In this document: in pieces, positions 1 to 12,168 of the stretch | How positions within the stretch are numbered: the first letter of the stretch is position 1 | How the letters are laid out: each line of letters opens with the position of its first letter | Source of the DNA: Apricaphanius iberus | Lineage: Eukaryota; Chordata; Actinopteri; Cyprinodontiformes; Aphaniidae | Direction of reading: 5' to 3' | Assembly (NCBI GenBank): GCA_028564705.1 | Contig: JAPXFQ010002814.1 | Span: forward strand, 2,108,001 to 2,172,000 | Length of the DNA stretch: 64,000 nt | The notes under the pieces: generated by a model | Database searches by the model: none | What the model saw: the letters and a program-made list of their open reading frames with translations, nothing else | What the model was told of the DNA's origin: nothing | Made by a program: the position numbers and the translations under genes

Positions 1-2138
1 AACTCTGGGTTATATCAACAGGCTCTAGGTTACTGGATAATATCACTTCTATTTATTCAAAACGCATCAGAAAATACTAGTTACAGTGGAGAAATCCAAC
101 CTCAACAGTACAAAAACCCAGCAGACTGCACATTTATTATTAAAGGGATATTTAACCCTAAATAAATTTAATATGTTGCCGTCTTCCCCAGATTTCCGTG
201 AGAAAAAAACAGTTTGTGACCAACCCAGTCATTCTTCTAATCTGACACCAGTCTGTTTGCTTCATTTTAGGCCGGGAATATACTCACTTTTAATTGCATG
301 TAAGCGTGTTTATCATGGCTGCCTCAAGCAGCTCGTGTTTGCTTGAAGCATCATTTGTGCTCATCCTCTAAAATTAACACAACATGTCCGCACATTCACC
401 ACTAGGGGAAGTGTAGAGCGATATTTGACAAGCTGTAGGTACGCAAGGTCAGTGGTGGCAAAAGCAGTACGAAAACAAGCAATGATAGCAGTAAATTTGG
501 TCTTACCATTGACTATAAATACAATGGACTAACCCTCAGGTGACGTCACCCAGAGGTTTCTGAAGAGCAGAAAATGAAGCCAACTGGGCGGTTCCCTCCA
601 CCGCCATCTTGTGCGCGTCACTCACCTCGTCACTCTCATATCTTTGGTCATGTAGGTTCATCCCGCTGCCATAACTCCATCAAAAGGAACATTGATTTAT
701 GTTCTGCAAATGTTTTATTCGCAAGGAATCTCTGTCTTTGAGTAGAGAAACTTCTTGTATGCTCCGTCTGGCATAAATATTCAATGTATACAGGAGTAAC
801 TCTCTCTCCTCTCTCTCTAACTCTCTCTGCTCATGCATGTAAAAGGGTTATTCCGAACATTTCAGAAACCTGAATAGTGACCTTAACCCGGCGATAACCG
901 GAATTTTGGCAGCATGTAAATGTAGTCACTGATTAGACACACAGATGGAATGATGACGAGGGGAGGGAGTGAATGGGGCAGCAGGACAGCTTCCGTTGGT
1001 TCAAGTTTGCTTCATCAGATGTTTAAAGTTTGGTAAATTGTTCTATTATCTAAAACAACGTAAATCTTCTCCTGAACTTTGTCCTTGACCTGTTTGTTGT
1101 GTTCCTTGAGTTTTAACATCCAGTTTGCGCTCTAACAATTATTTTGACAACTGTATTTAAGTCGAAATTCAAAAATCCAAAAATTGGCAAAGAGGTGGAG
1201 CTGAGAGTGGCGCTGTGAGGCTGGGGGCGGAGGGTTGACGCTCCGAGCTGACATAGCTACATGCTAGTCAGAAGCTAAGTGAAGCTAATGTAGGCTACAG
1301 CGGGTTTCAGCCAGAACACTCTTGCCCTTTTCCACTAGGGTCGCTTTAGACCCAGAAACATCGAGGGGGAACACATACAGTATCAATATAACAAGACCCG
1401 AATGGGTTTGGTCACTACTGCCTAAAACGATTGTTTACATTAGCATCTCAGAAGCACAGTAGAGGGCTTAGCTTAACAACACCTCCAGCAAAAGGCAGTC
1501 ACAGATTCATCATGACAACACTGATCCTCTCAGAACTTAAAAGACTTCTGACTCACCTCACATCTCTCAGACATCCATTAGTTCATGCCTCCAGCTCCTG
1601 ATCTGTGTTCCTCACGCCAGTACCGATCTAACCAGCAATCATCCAGTCGGTCGACAGTCCGACTCTATAGTCTTCCAGTCACCGCGGCTTCTCGGTCCTA
1701 CCGATGTTGCTGCTCTGCCGCTACCTAACCGGTCTCCTGCTCTAACCCACGTGCAGAAAGAGATAACAGCTCCGATCTGAGCTCCATTCCTCTTGGCGAG
1801 CTGACAGAAATTCTCCAGCCCCCTACTGCTGGCAAACCTTCATCCCGTATAAAGCCTTCCTCGAACCACAGACACCTTTGACGGTCTGTTACTGTAATCA
1901 ATACCACAGCAAGCCATCTTTGTCCAATAACTGCAAATTAACATTCAAAACCAAATAAAAACTGCAGAGGCAATTGATAGTGTAGTTCAGCAACGGCCGA
2001 AAAATGGCTTAAGTCTTTATGTTAATCCCAGGCTGTGAAGACCTTCCCCAAATCTGGTACTCTATCCAGTCTTAGTTATGTACTCTGCCCCCTAGCGGAA
2101 CTCTCCAGTAACACTCGCAGTGCCCAAGAGGGAGCGTG
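1..2138. other. Non-coding flank, mostly unrecognised
   Basis: I see no convincing exon here; the open frames are short and lack splice context. At about 1,323-1,500 a stretch beginning TGCCCTTTTCCACTAGGG resembles the left end of the element at 2,142-3,512, with shared blocks such as CAGTACTGCC/CACTACTGCC and CTCCAGCAAAA. It is probably a decayed relative. The stretch around 535-660 (GGTGACGTCACCCAGAGG onward) has the look of a dispersed fish repeat, but I could not define its ends. Confidence 0.4.
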
Positions 2139-2141
2139 CTA

Positions 2142-3512
2142 TGCCCCATTTCCATTGGGGCCAGTACGGTACAGAATGGAACGGGTCAGTACTGCCTGGA
2201 ATGGGTAGGTTGTGTTTCCATTACCATCTCAAAAGAACTGTAGTGGGCTCCAGCAAAAAGCATCTCTTTGCTGTTTATGAAGATACAACTTTTGGAAAAC
2301 AGATTTTTTTTTAAAACCAATGTATTACTTAGACTTCCATGGCTCAGAGTGATGTCAATCTAGCCATCTTGTTTTACAAGGATACTTTGCAGATTGTGTT
2401 TAGTTGGATTTTTAATTCAAGTCAGCTACAGGATAGGATGATTGCAATAAAAGCAGGTTTTTGAAAATATTTTTTATCACAAAAAAAAAAAAAAAACGGT
2501 AGGAAAAACCCCCAAAAAACGATTATAATCTGAAACTAGATTTGGAATGAAAAAAATCTGATTTTATTTTTAAGCTATATCAACCAGCCCTACCTTCAAG
2601 TGTTTCTACATTCACAGTCTATTCTGAACCTTTAATCCTGTAAAATAAGAGGGGTTTGGCCCTTGTTCAATAATATTAGCCAGGGAATCAAATTTTGACA
2701 CAAAAATAAATAGAAGAACTATTGCATTGAAAAAAATTTAATTAAAAGTACTGCTCTGCCATTAAAATTGTGTTTTTGGTTTAATTTATTGAAATAAAAA
2801 AAACATCCACCATTGCATGTTTTTCTTCCGGGTTTCACAACATCTCGGTAAAAATATGATGATCTAAGATAGATGCTGAATAACGCATTGTATATTGAGA
2901 AGACCTTGAGCATTTTTGGGTAGCAAATTAATCAATAGAATTATTAGTCCTCCTATCTTCATTAATTCAAAGACTGTCTCTAAACCACACTGATCAGCAC
3001 TGAACTGATCAGGCCACTGTCTTGATGTCAGAACTTGGTTTAAAAATAAACTGAAACCAGCTAGAATGTCTGTGAACCTACCACGAAAAAGGATTTCAGC
3101 ACCACCATAGCTGAAAGATGGATGTGAACACAGACCTACCGAGAGGGAGTCACCAACGCTAACCATTCAACAAACGTGACAACATGGTGATTAGTATGGA
3201 TTCAATACTATATATACTGATAAGATCACCACGTTGTTTATAACTTATATAATTCACGATTTACACTGTAATGTGTTGCTTATTTGTAACTTTAAACTTT
3301 ACTCTCAGACAAACAAACAACTCCAGACCAATCAGCAGCTAACGCTGTTGCTTATGAGTCAGCGCCAGTGAGTAGAGATGATGGACGTATTGGACTCGAA
3401 CCAAGGCAGAGGTAGTCCGAAAACAGGGGTCGGCTCGGAACGAACATAGGTAATGGAAACACGCCAAAAGCTACCTGTTCCGTAATGTACTGGCCCTAGT
3501 GGAAATGGGGCA
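2142..3512. mobile_element. TIR DNA transposon, non-autonomous, PIF/Harbinger-like
   Basis: The left end reads TGCCCCATTTCCATTGGGGC. The reverse complement of the right end reads TGCCCCATTTCCACTAGGGC, so the terminal inverted repeats match at 17 of the first 20 bases and continue into CAGTAC. The element is flanked on both sides by CTA (2,139-2,141 and 3,513-3,515), a 3-bp target duplication of the kind PIF/Harbinger elements make. No transposase is visible in the 1.37 kb between the ends. The superfamily call rests on duplication length alone. Confidence 0.6.
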
Positions 3513-3777
3513 CTAGTTGTGTCAACAAGGGGTTACGCAAAGTTAAAAAGTGTATTCTCGGCCTTAGCATAAACAATGTAATTTAATCGGAACAGCTAGC
3601 ATTTTGTTTGCAAAAGTGCTGAAAATGACTCAATGATCCAAATTATTTCTGGCAACCTCCATTATTATATTATTATAATAATTGATAATATTATTATAAT
3701 TATTTAAGTTTTTGTAAAAAAAAAAATGCAAATACCAATAAGTAACAAAAAAAAAAAGAATTGCAGAAGCTGATTTA

Positions 3778-4330
3778 GGCTACGTCCACACTAAGCCGAT
3801 AAAGTTATACGGGGAGTTAGACGCATAATGTTATCCACTCAACACGAACATTTACGCCCCGTTTAAGGTCCCATGATTGCGCAATCCCATACCAACCTGT
3901 GCAAATACTGGGCATGCGCGAAAAGACGCGTATAATCCACGTGACGCCAGCGCCTACATAATATATACAAGAAGCTCTACAGCACAGTACATATCTGCTT
4001 GTCCCGTTAACCGAAGAGAACAATAGCTGCTCAGAAGAAAAGAGATTTTTTGGTGTGGACAGACGACGAGATCGATTTATTACTCTTCGCTGTTATCTTT
4101 GTCTGTAGTGTCGTATTGTTATTGACGCAGCATTCATTGTTGCCACTTCCTTTCATTATCCGAGGAAGCTGTCCACACTAGCTCGTTTAGCCTTTGAATT
4201 AAGATTTACACGGCTCTCTTACCCGGCTAATAGTTATCTGGCCACAGACCTTAAACGACGCTGGGTTAGTGGGGTGTAGACTAAATAATTATACGTTTAA
4301 GGCATTATCCGGCTTAGTGTGGACGTGGCC
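3778..4330. mobile_element. PIF/Harbinger-like MITE, 553 bp
   Basis: The termini are inverted repeats. The left end is GGCTACGTCCACACTAAGCC and the right end, reverse complemented, is GGCCACGTCCACACTAAGCC; the match continues into (G)GATAA. TTA stands immediately outside both ends (3,775-3,777 and 4,331-4,333), the TWA-type 3-bp duplication typical of PIF/Harbinger. The interior holds no transposase. The near-identical ends and intact duplication suggest a fairly recent insertion. Confidence 0.75.
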
Positions 4331-4333
4331 TTA

Positions 4334-5262
4334 GACTTGGGACTACATTACAAAAAAGTATCACTGTAAGCCACATGGTTTATGCTAAACTAAAGCAAAC
4401 AATGCAGCCAGATCAGGACTTGGAGGATTTCAAAATGCTTTTTCTCACTTATCTAACAATTGGGAAGATGGCAACGGACTAAATTTCACTTAGGAGGGCA
4501 ATTTCTCTAACAAAACAAGTCAAAGTTTAAGTTTTTTTTTACCCATAAACTAAGTAAAACCCTATGATTTAACAGTTTGTAAAACCTCCATCAGCAGCAC
4601 CGACTTGGAGAAGCCATTTTCTGAATAACTTTCAGTCTGACATCATTAAGGAGGAATCCAGGCTTATCTGCTTATCTTTCCTTCATGGTTTCAGTTCATT
4701 AAGGTTGGCAAGCATACATTTGTAAACAGGCCTCTTTAAGTCCCACCCCAGCATTTGAACCTGGCTGAGGTCCGGATCATTGACACACCTCGATTCCTAA
4801 TTACTCAGCCGTACCATCGGAAATTGCAAATGGCTTTGGATCTTACTCTAGAACACTGTAATATTATCAGGGTTGTGTAGTTAACTCAGTTACTGCTAGG
4901 CAACTAGTTACTGAGACCGCAAAACAAGCCTAAATCATCATCCCTCTATATGCTCTTAGGGACACATCTTGCTGTGCACCGAAACAACACATATCTACTT
5001 TAAAATCATGTCAAATCAAATAGGCTTTTTCCTGGAATCTCTTACAAACGAGCAATAGTTGTTGAACTTTTTTTTAAAACTGAACTATAGTAATAAACAT
5101 GCTGTGGTCCAGAGTGTGATCGCATTGCACAATGCACACCACTTAATAAGTTTCTAGGAAATCCACCGTTGGAAGAAGTGACAGTTGTAAAGTTTATTTT
5201 TTTTTAAACTATATTTCAGTAATCTTTCTCACTGTACCACAACGGATTTCAAATAGTTATTC
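4334..5262. other. Unrecognised non-coding stretch
   Basis: AT-rich sequence without a supported exon, RNA gene or repeat boundary. Nothing further could be recognised by eye. Confidence 0.4.
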
Positions 5263-5503
5263 TACAGTGGGTACGGAAAGTATTCAGACCCATCAACATT
5301 TTTACTATTTGTTTAATTGCAGCCAATTGCTAAAATGAAGATGTTTATTTTATTTCTTTAATAGTATACACTCAGCAACCTATCCAGATTGGAAATAAAC
5401 AGAAATGTAGGATTTTCTGCAAATGTATATAAAAAAAAGAAAAACTGAAATATCATGCAGTCATAAGTGTTCAGACCCTTTGCTCAGTATCGAGTTGAAG
5501 CAG

Positions 5504-5999
5504 TAAGGCTGACCAATTAATCACATTTTAATAAGAATCGTGATATTAAAAAGCTTGATTGCGACAATTGCATTTTATTGTTTAAATGTTAAAGCGCTGC
5601 CATTTTGTCAAGCTAACTGCCCTATCAAGTCACAGAAGAAAAAAAAAACATGCAGTACTGGGAAGCAGGAGGCCCGCGCTGGTAGGTGAAATGAAAGTGA
5701 CTAGTTAAGAGTGTACAGCTGGTGAAAATTTTTGAAGGAAAATGTACAATAGAGAAAATAAACAGAAGTGTTGATACTGACCGACGTTAACAATTAGCCT
5801 TAGCACACAGTTTTGAAGTGGTTAGTAATACACGATGGACGCACGATCTGTACGCAACATTAATCATAAGGGCTGTATTCATTTTTCATTATCATTATTA
5901 TTGTTCTGTTAAGACAAAAATCAAATCCAAAATCGAGATGATCAATGTAGTGAAAATAATCATGATTAATTTATTTTCTTAATTGACCAGCCCTAAAGC
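5504..5999. mobile_element. Short TIR element nested in the Tc1
   Basis: The left end TAAGGCTGACCAATTAATCA pairs with the reverse-complemented right end TAGGGCTGGTCAATTAAGAA, giving degenerate inverted repeats of about 17 bp. This is a non-autonomous DNA element, possibly hAT-type. I cannot define a clean target duplication, so the boundaries are good to a few bases. The rest of the insert (about 6,000-6,664) is unrecognised. Confidence 0.45.
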
Positions 6000-7530
6000 C
6001 TAATATATACTACTCCGTTTTGACAGAGATGGATTGACGCAGCACTATTATCCATCGACACATGGGCTCTCCGACACCTACGCAACGACAGACGGAGTCA
6101 AGGTCCATTTTCTAACTATTCGTCTCAGTCAACGTAGAGCGTATGCCTGTGATTGGAACAGGCAGAAATCGCTTCACCAAAACGGGGCTCTATAGTTGCT
6201 ATAATCAGTAGTTAATGCAGTGTTTGGGCAATACATGCTTAATATTAAAAGGATAATTTATCTAATCTGGTCTTTGGGTGATTTTGAACATAAGGAGAGG
6301 AGATGTAGACAACAAAAAAGGCTGCTGTGTTTGTTTTCAAATGCTTTTTTAGAGTATTCAATGAGCTGCAGTTCTTCATCAAAACGTACTTTTCTGTCAT
6401 CCATCGCTCCTTGAGGGTGAAATGCATTCACAGACTGAAGAAAAAAAAACTGAGACGACGATAGAAGGCAGATAGTAGGCTTAGACACAATGAAAAGTTA
6501 GAACCCCCTGCTGTCCTGGTCGAGAATTGCTTTGCAACACTGAAAAATTGAGATCGGAGAGAAATAAAAAGAGGACCATAAATGAAAAACGTCTCCGTCA
6601 ATACGTCTGCTTGCAAATTTGCTGTTGGAGAAGGTGAACCAAGGGTTAAGAAGCCCCTTTCCACCTAGTTAGTACAGCCAGGAGTATTCTTGGGAATGAT
6701 GCAACAGGCTTTTACACCTGGATTTTGGGATCTTCTGCCATTCTTCCCTGCAGACCCTCTCCATTTCTGTCAGGTTGGATGGTGAACGTTGGTTGCTGCC
6801 ATTTTCAGGTCTATCCAGAGATACTCAATTGGGTTTAGGTCAAGGCTTTGACTAAGCCAGTCAAGCACGGTAACAGGGTTGTTCTAAAGCCGATCCTTTA
6901 CCATTTTATTTGTGTGCTTAGGGTCACTGTCCTGTTGAAAGGCGAACCTTCAGCCCAGCCTGCGGTCCTGAGCAGTATGGAAGAGATTTTCTTCCAGGAT
7001 ATCTCTGTACTATCTCTGTACTAACCCACAACTTCATGCTCCCACAACCATGTTTCATTGCAGGGCAGGTGATAAGCAGTTCCTGGTTTCCCCCACAGAT
7101 ACCGCTTAGAATAAATATAAAAAAAATTTAATCTTGGTCTCATCAGAACAGAGGATATTGTTTCTCATAGTCTGGGAGTCCTTCAAAAGTTTGCTGGCAA
7201 ACTTTTTGCAGGCCATTTTAGGTCTTGCACTGAGGAAAAGCTTCCATCGAGCTACTCATTACAGCCCCGACTGGTAGAGGGGTGCAGTGATAGTTTCCTT
7301 GGTGCAACTTTCTCCCATCTCCCAGCTGCATCGCTGTAACTCAGCGACAGTGATCTTTGGGTTTTTCTTTACCTCTCTCACCAAGGCTCTTCTTCCACAA
7401 TTGCTACGTTTGGCTGGACGGCTAAGTCTAGGAAGAAATCTGGTCGTCCCAAAATTCTTCAATTTCAGGATTATGTAGGCCACTGTGCTCTTAGGAACCT
7501 CGTGTGCTGCAGAAATGGTTTTAAAAAAAA

Positions 7531-8212
7531 AGAAGCAATTTAATTTCTAATTCAAATCATAAACCACGTGTTCTTTTAAAATCTTTAGGCTACCCGATGA
7601 AACAAGTGCAAATGAACTTAGAAAATGTTGAATGTTTTTTTTTGAATCAACTTGAACCTCCATGTTGTACCGTTTAATCTTAGCTAATTAGAATGGTCTT
7701 CAATTATTTGTCTTCTATAATTTTAAAGATTCACTGCTAAGGATTTAAGAGATTTTACAAAAGTATGGGTGATGTAAGGGTCATTGTTTATTTAGATTTT
7801 ATAAGAGTCACAGGTATTTACTTAAAGAGCAACTCATCCCCTTTCAGAGTCTTACTCGACCTACATTTCTGCTTTGAGAAATGCAGCAAAAGGAGGTGTT
7901 GCCTGCTGTATAGTGCAGACAGTGGATTATAATGTCTTCGGTTCATTTTTTTAAATCCAGCAATCTGATTGGCTGTTCTGCAACTCTTACACACATTTAT
8001 ACAGAAAGACAGTCTCCTCTTGTTAAAACAGGATGAGCATCACGGGATGAGTCATAAAAGTGCACAATTTTGAAATAATAGATATTTTAAACTATAATTA
8101 TAGCTAAAATATCAAGTCGTTTCAAATAAATAGGTTCAATTCCAAGTCAAGTCTCAAAATTAACTACTTGAGTCTGACTCAAGTCCAAGTCATGTGACTC
8201 AAGTCTACACCT
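7531..8212. mobile_element. Second insertion inside the Tc1
   Basis: The host Tc1 breaks off after the GCAGAAAT block near 7,515 and resumes at about 8,215 with CATGATTCTCATTTGCTCTG. The right part of the insert ends in CAAGTCTACACCTCTG, after repeated GACTCAAGTC-type words. This is the shape of a common fish element whose ends begin CAGAGGTG. The left end is not clear. Confidence 0.4.
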
Positions 8213-8577
8213 CTGCCTCATGATTCTCATTTGCTCTGACATCCACTGTGAGATTTTCCTAATTAAGTCCAACCAGTTTAATTAAACACAGCTGGACTCT
8301 GAAGAAGGAGCAGAGCCATCTCAGGGAGGATTAGAAGAAATGGGCAGCATGTGAATTAAACATGAGTGTCGCTGCAAAAGGGTCTGAATACTTATGACCA
8401 TGTGTAATTCAAGTTAATCTTTTTAACAAGTTTCCAGTAATTTCAACATTTCTGTTTTTTTATGTGATTTTATTTCTCACTAATTAGGATTAAAATCAAC
8501 TTTGATTTTAGAAAATGGCTTCAAAGAAACAGAGTGAAAACTTCAAAGCAGTCTGAATACTCTCCGTACCCACTGTA

Positions 8578-9690
8578 TGGCCTTTTAACGCTTCCAAGAA
8601 CATTAGGCAGCAACCGTTGCCTCTGTAGGATCAATATTGTACACAAAGGTGTTCTAATGAGAATATTTTCTTTGAACTTATCAAGGCAGTTTTGGACATA
8701 AGGTCTTAAACCGAGTTTGGCTTAAATTGGAAACTTTAAATACTGCTGTGAAGTGAACCCGAATGTCTTTTCAGATGAATTATTAGCTACCTAATGAAAA
8801 ACAGAGTTAATCATTTTGTCTTTCCAGCGCAGTTCAGAATTTATGTCCTGCAGTCTGATTGCTACACACAAATCTACCTTTTTTTATCTGTGAAATAAAA
8901 GGTGCATTTTCAATATGTACAAAAGTATGGATACATTTACATGGTGTTTTTGTGGCATATTCACAGTTCTTTTAAAACCCCAGAGATGTCAAATGAAAAG
9001 CCATTTCTTAACGATACTCATTACTATTTTCTTGTGTGAATTTAAATGCTTCTATTACCTGTCACTTGCTGCTGTTACACTTGAATTTCCCGTTTGTCAG
9101 ACAAAGATTTTTTTCATTCTACTACTCATGTAATTTATTGTTTTCCTTTAATGCACGTATATTGACAATAATAACTGGGGTGGGTAATGGAGCATGGCCT
9201 TTTGTAGTAGAATATTGGAAAATGCAAAACTTTTCAAATGTGCCACAAAGAAAAAAAGACAGGCAAATAACATCACAAGATGCACAGAGAAAAAAAAGGC
9301 TGATCAAACGTTTTTAAACTTTATGAAAGACTAATGACTTTTGACAGGTTTAAACATGTAGGATCTAAAACATTCTTCTACCAAATGAGTTCTGTCTCAT
9401 GTGTTTGAGCCCGAGTTCTACTTTAAATCACGTTTGATGCTTCTCTGCCCCTTATATTAATGCTACCATCTACCATGTGTTTTAAAAAAAAAACCACTAT
9501 ACTCAAACTAAGTCGTCAAAGGTCTTGCTGTTATTGTTATTAGAAGTGTGGATTTTACACTAATTAGTGCTTTTGTTTACATTTTGTTCGCTTAAAAATA
9601 TAAACCATGTATTTTCTTGGAATTACATACCAACACAAAGAAATTCCTGATTTTGAAGTGAAAAAAAAAGCATAAATCTGAAGAAAAAAA
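8578..9690. other. Unrecognised non-coding stretch
   Basis: AT-rich sequence. Open frames of 60-93 codons on both strands (for example 9,036-9,317 plus and 9,122-9,307 minus) overlap each other and have low-complexity translations, so I do not regard them as genes. Confidence 0.4.
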
Positions 9691-10115
9691 AAAGCAGATG
9701 GATGTGTGTTTATCTAGATCTAAACTTTGACTAGGCCACTCGAATACATCATTATGCTTCAATATTAGCAATTCAATTGCAGCTCTGGGTTTTTCATCGG
9801 TATCCTGCTAAACGCGAACTTCCTGGAAAGTTTAGGTCCTTTTTTATTTTTTAGACAACCTCTAAACAGGTTTAGAAGTATTGTCTTACAATCATCCTTC
9901 CATTTTCCTATCAATGTTGACCAAACCAAATGTCCCTGCTGAAGAAGAACACCCCGCAGCATGATGCTAACAGCACCGTGCTTCACTGTGGGGGTTTTGT
10001 GTTGAAAGTTATGTTCAGCCTTTGTTTTTCCATTTACAGTGGAATTTTGTTATGCTTTTTCTGCTACTCTTCCATAAAAAGGATGGATCTGTGACGTTTA
10101 TGACTGGATTGTGGT
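9690..10115 (-). mobile_element. Tc1-like transposase remnant
   Basis: The minus strand at 9,765-9,986 translates to a damaged piece of Tc1 transposase. KHGAVSIML corresponds to the family's KHGGGSIMLWG block before the second catalytic Asp, and KGPKLSRKFAF corresponds to the following segment. Frameshifts and stops break it on both sides, and no terminal repeats were found. It is a fossil fragment and not a gene. Confidence 0.7.
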
Positions 10116-10132
10116 TGTAATGCAACATAGTA

Positions 10133-11129
10133 CAGTGTTTCCCACAGTTTTGAAAGCAATGTGTTGTGTTGTTGTTACCGCACGCTTGTGACTATAGTTA
10201 ACTTTCTAAAGATTGCGCAATCGCTTGCTTGCCAAGGGTCGGGACCTAGAGTAACATCAACACTATGATACTATTGCATTCAGAATAAAATGTTTTATAG
10301 CACTTTTTAATCCATGATTGTGTGTTAAAAGCATACTTGCCAACCTTGAGACCTCAGAATTAGGGAAGAAGAAGAAGGGCTAGCCACTGCTGCTGCAGTT
10401 GGCTTTATAGCTTTAGCTGCCAGACTGATCATTGTATTGTTTGGGATACCTTCTCTTCAAGTGAGTAAACAAGTTTAAGTGTTGCGATCACTTGCCTTGA
10501 CGCTCTCCTTGCAAACTTTGAAAATTATGTTTGTTTGCTCTTTGTCGTGTGGTAAAAAGCCAAACTAGTTCCATTTAACGGATTAGGACTTTAACTTCGG
10601 AACGAAAACTTCATTTACGCTCTCAGATGCGACAACGCCATGCTTATTTACAGGTTGCTCACATGCAAAGGGGGAGGGAGGAAAGGGGCACTCAAAGGCA
10701 GAAATACAGCAGCAGAACTGGGAATTGGGATAAAACGATCTCCCAAAAATGAAAGATCGTCACACGTGTAGATTGTTACACGATCTTAAATCGTCAAATC
10801 TCAAACCCCTAGTTTGCGGTGTCTTATGGTTTCTCTCGCTTTCTTCGTCCTAACTCGTATAAACTGTTTAATATCCCACCCCGCTTGCGCTTGGCTGATG
10901 ACTAAATCCAAACATCAGGCAAACTCTGCGCCTGCAGAAATATCCCCCTGCTGTCACGCAGACAAGCTGTCTGAGAAAGAGGAAAAGGCAAAGTGTTGCA
11001 GCTGCAGTCGGATATTATTGGAGGTCTGCGCAAAATAGTGTAAAAAAGAAGTACGAAACGCAATATGTGGCAGTCAGAGTTTAACCTGTGCCACCCCGCC
11101 ACACATTTGTCTATGTGTGGGAAACACTG
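10133..11129. mobile_element. hAT-like element, 997 bp
   Basis: The termini are a 14-bp inverted repeat, CAGTGTTTCCCACA. Outside it lie TAGTA (10,128-10,132) and TAGTG (11,130-11,134), a 5-bp target duplication with one mismatch. CAGTG ends with a short duplication suggest a hAT-type non-autonomous element. It lies just downstream of the second cntf exon, so it is probably inside an intron of that gene. No transposase is visible. Confidence 0.65.
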
Positions 11130-11285
11130 TAGTGTTTAAAAGGTTCAAGTAGTCTTAGTGCCTTTGCAGAGGACTGAATGGTCATAGAAAACAAAACAAA
11201 ACAAAAAAAAACATTAAAAAAATAACACAGATAAACTGATATGTTCTGGAAGTCAAAAAGTGAAATCATGCCGTTTATACTTCAC

Positions 11286-11597
11286 CTCGTTACAGTGGTG
11301 ATCTGGAGTCACATCCAGGGTCCCATCTTTGCTCCCCAACAGATCTCTGGTGCTGTAGAGCAGGTGCTCCAGCCGTGTTCGGACATTTGTTTTCAGGGTT
11401 TCATAGTCGTCCTCCAGCTTGCCCCACTCTTCCTCCTCCTTTTGGATGACACAGTGGAGCAGCCCCAAACACTGTCGCAGAGCCGAGTGCAGCAGCTCCA
11501 CCTGCTCTTCTGTACCGGGCTCTTCTGCCTCTGAGGACAGAGACACCATCCGTCCACCGTCTGGGGCGTGGTCCGTCAAGAAGGTCTCCCTTTCTTT
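11286..11597 (-). CDS. cntf: cntf-like exon 2
   Basis: The exon begins after the acceptor TTTTTCTTAG and covers 104 codons. Its middle holds a helical, acidic stretch (CVIQKEEEEWGKLEDDYETL) and ends ...DHHCNE. The next bases on the minus strand are GTGAAGTATAA, a reasonable donor. If read through, the frame ends after only nine more codons, giving a protein too short for a complete four-helix cytokine. Confidence 0.6.
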
Positions 11598-12168
11598 CTA
11601 AGAAAAAGATACAAACAATAAAATATCCCAGATGTGTTGAAAACGTGAAGATCATATGCAGTATACACCATGTAAAGTGCAAAGAATAACCTTTCTTTAA
11701 TATAAACTTAAATGTACACACAATGTGGAAATAATGCTGATGGCACTGATTGATTTTAATGTTTTTATTAAATGAATGGAGGCCCACAAGCAAGAAAAAA
11801 ATGCCAAAAATCCATCTAGCAGGGGGATAATGGAAGGCTTTATACCGCCTTTCAGCATGATTACAATTTGGACATTTGGGAACGCTCATCTTCATTTTTC
11901 TAATGTTCAAAGTCTGCAGTAAACCCCGAACACAACAACGCGACAGGTAGCTAGCCGTCTCAGCACAGGGACGGACCGCATTTAAGGGGACGGTAGAGGA
12001 GCCATGAGGTACAGCCCGGTGGGGAGCGGGCGAACTCACGTATAGCTGAAGCAGCTGGGTACATTCGTAGTGCAGTAGCCGGGCCAGGGCCACCGCTCTC
12101 CCGGTCCGCTTCGGGCCAGGCACCGGTGAGTCGGAGGCGGTTAACGGCTGCTCCTCCTGCTCTGCCAT
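11286..12168 (-). CDS. cntf: Ciliary neurotrophic factor-like cytokine, two 5' exons
   Basis: An IL-6-family cytokine, a secreted or released four-helix signal that acts through gp130/LIFR-type receptors (family knowledge). Coding exons run on the minus strand at 12,168-12,040 (43 codons) and 11,597-11,286 (104 codons), joined in phase 0. The start ATG is followed by AEQEEQPLTASDSPVPGP. The first helix region (GRAVALARLLHYECTQLLQL) ends in Tyr exactly at the exon junction, where mammalian CNTF also has its intron. Exon 2 opens KERETFLTDHAPDGG, comparable with the mammalian post-helix-A loop, and continues with helices B and C. There is no signal peptide at the N-terminus, as in CNTF. The C-terminal helix D with its Trp-rich motif is missing: exon 2 ends in a plausible donor and no further exon was found down to position 1. 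CLCF1 or cardiotrophin-like paralogues are alternatives. Confidence 0.65.
12040..12168 (-). CDS. cntf: cntf-like exon 1 (coding part)
   Basis: Forty-three codons from the ATG whose A is at 12,168 to a Tyr codon at 12,042-12,040. It is followed on the minus strand by the strong donor GTGAGT (12,039-12,034). The start has G at +4. A GTG two codons upstream is in frame but is not a likely start. The upstream 12,170-12,320 is comparatively GC-rich and probably carries the 5' UTR and promoter; I see no TATA box. Confidence 0.65.

Larger units (their letters stand above)
5265..8575 (-). mobile_element. Tc1/mariner element, dead, with nested insertions
   Basis: The left end is CAGTGGGTACGGAAAGTATT and the reverse-complemented right end is CAGTGGGTACGGAGAGTATT (19 of 20 match). 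Both are bordered by TA (5,263-5,264 and 8,576-8,577), the Tc1/mariner target. The element's own sequence is recognisable at 5,265-5,503, about 6,665-7,530 and 8,213-8,575, matching a widespread fish Tc1 family whose transposase reads on the minus strand. Around 7,259-7,483 the minus strand encodes part of the N-terminal DNA-binding region, for example RRALVREVKKNPKITVAEL. Two blocks of foreign sequence (about 5,504-6,664 and 7,531-8,212) swell it from the usual 1.6 kb. Stops and frameshifts make it non-functional. Confidence 0.85.

Noticed and set aside
10902..11102. Candidate cntf terminal exon in the open frames just downstream of exon 2
   Set aside because: None of the minus-strand translations shows the helix D Trp motif, and the region is inside the CAGTG-ended transposon.
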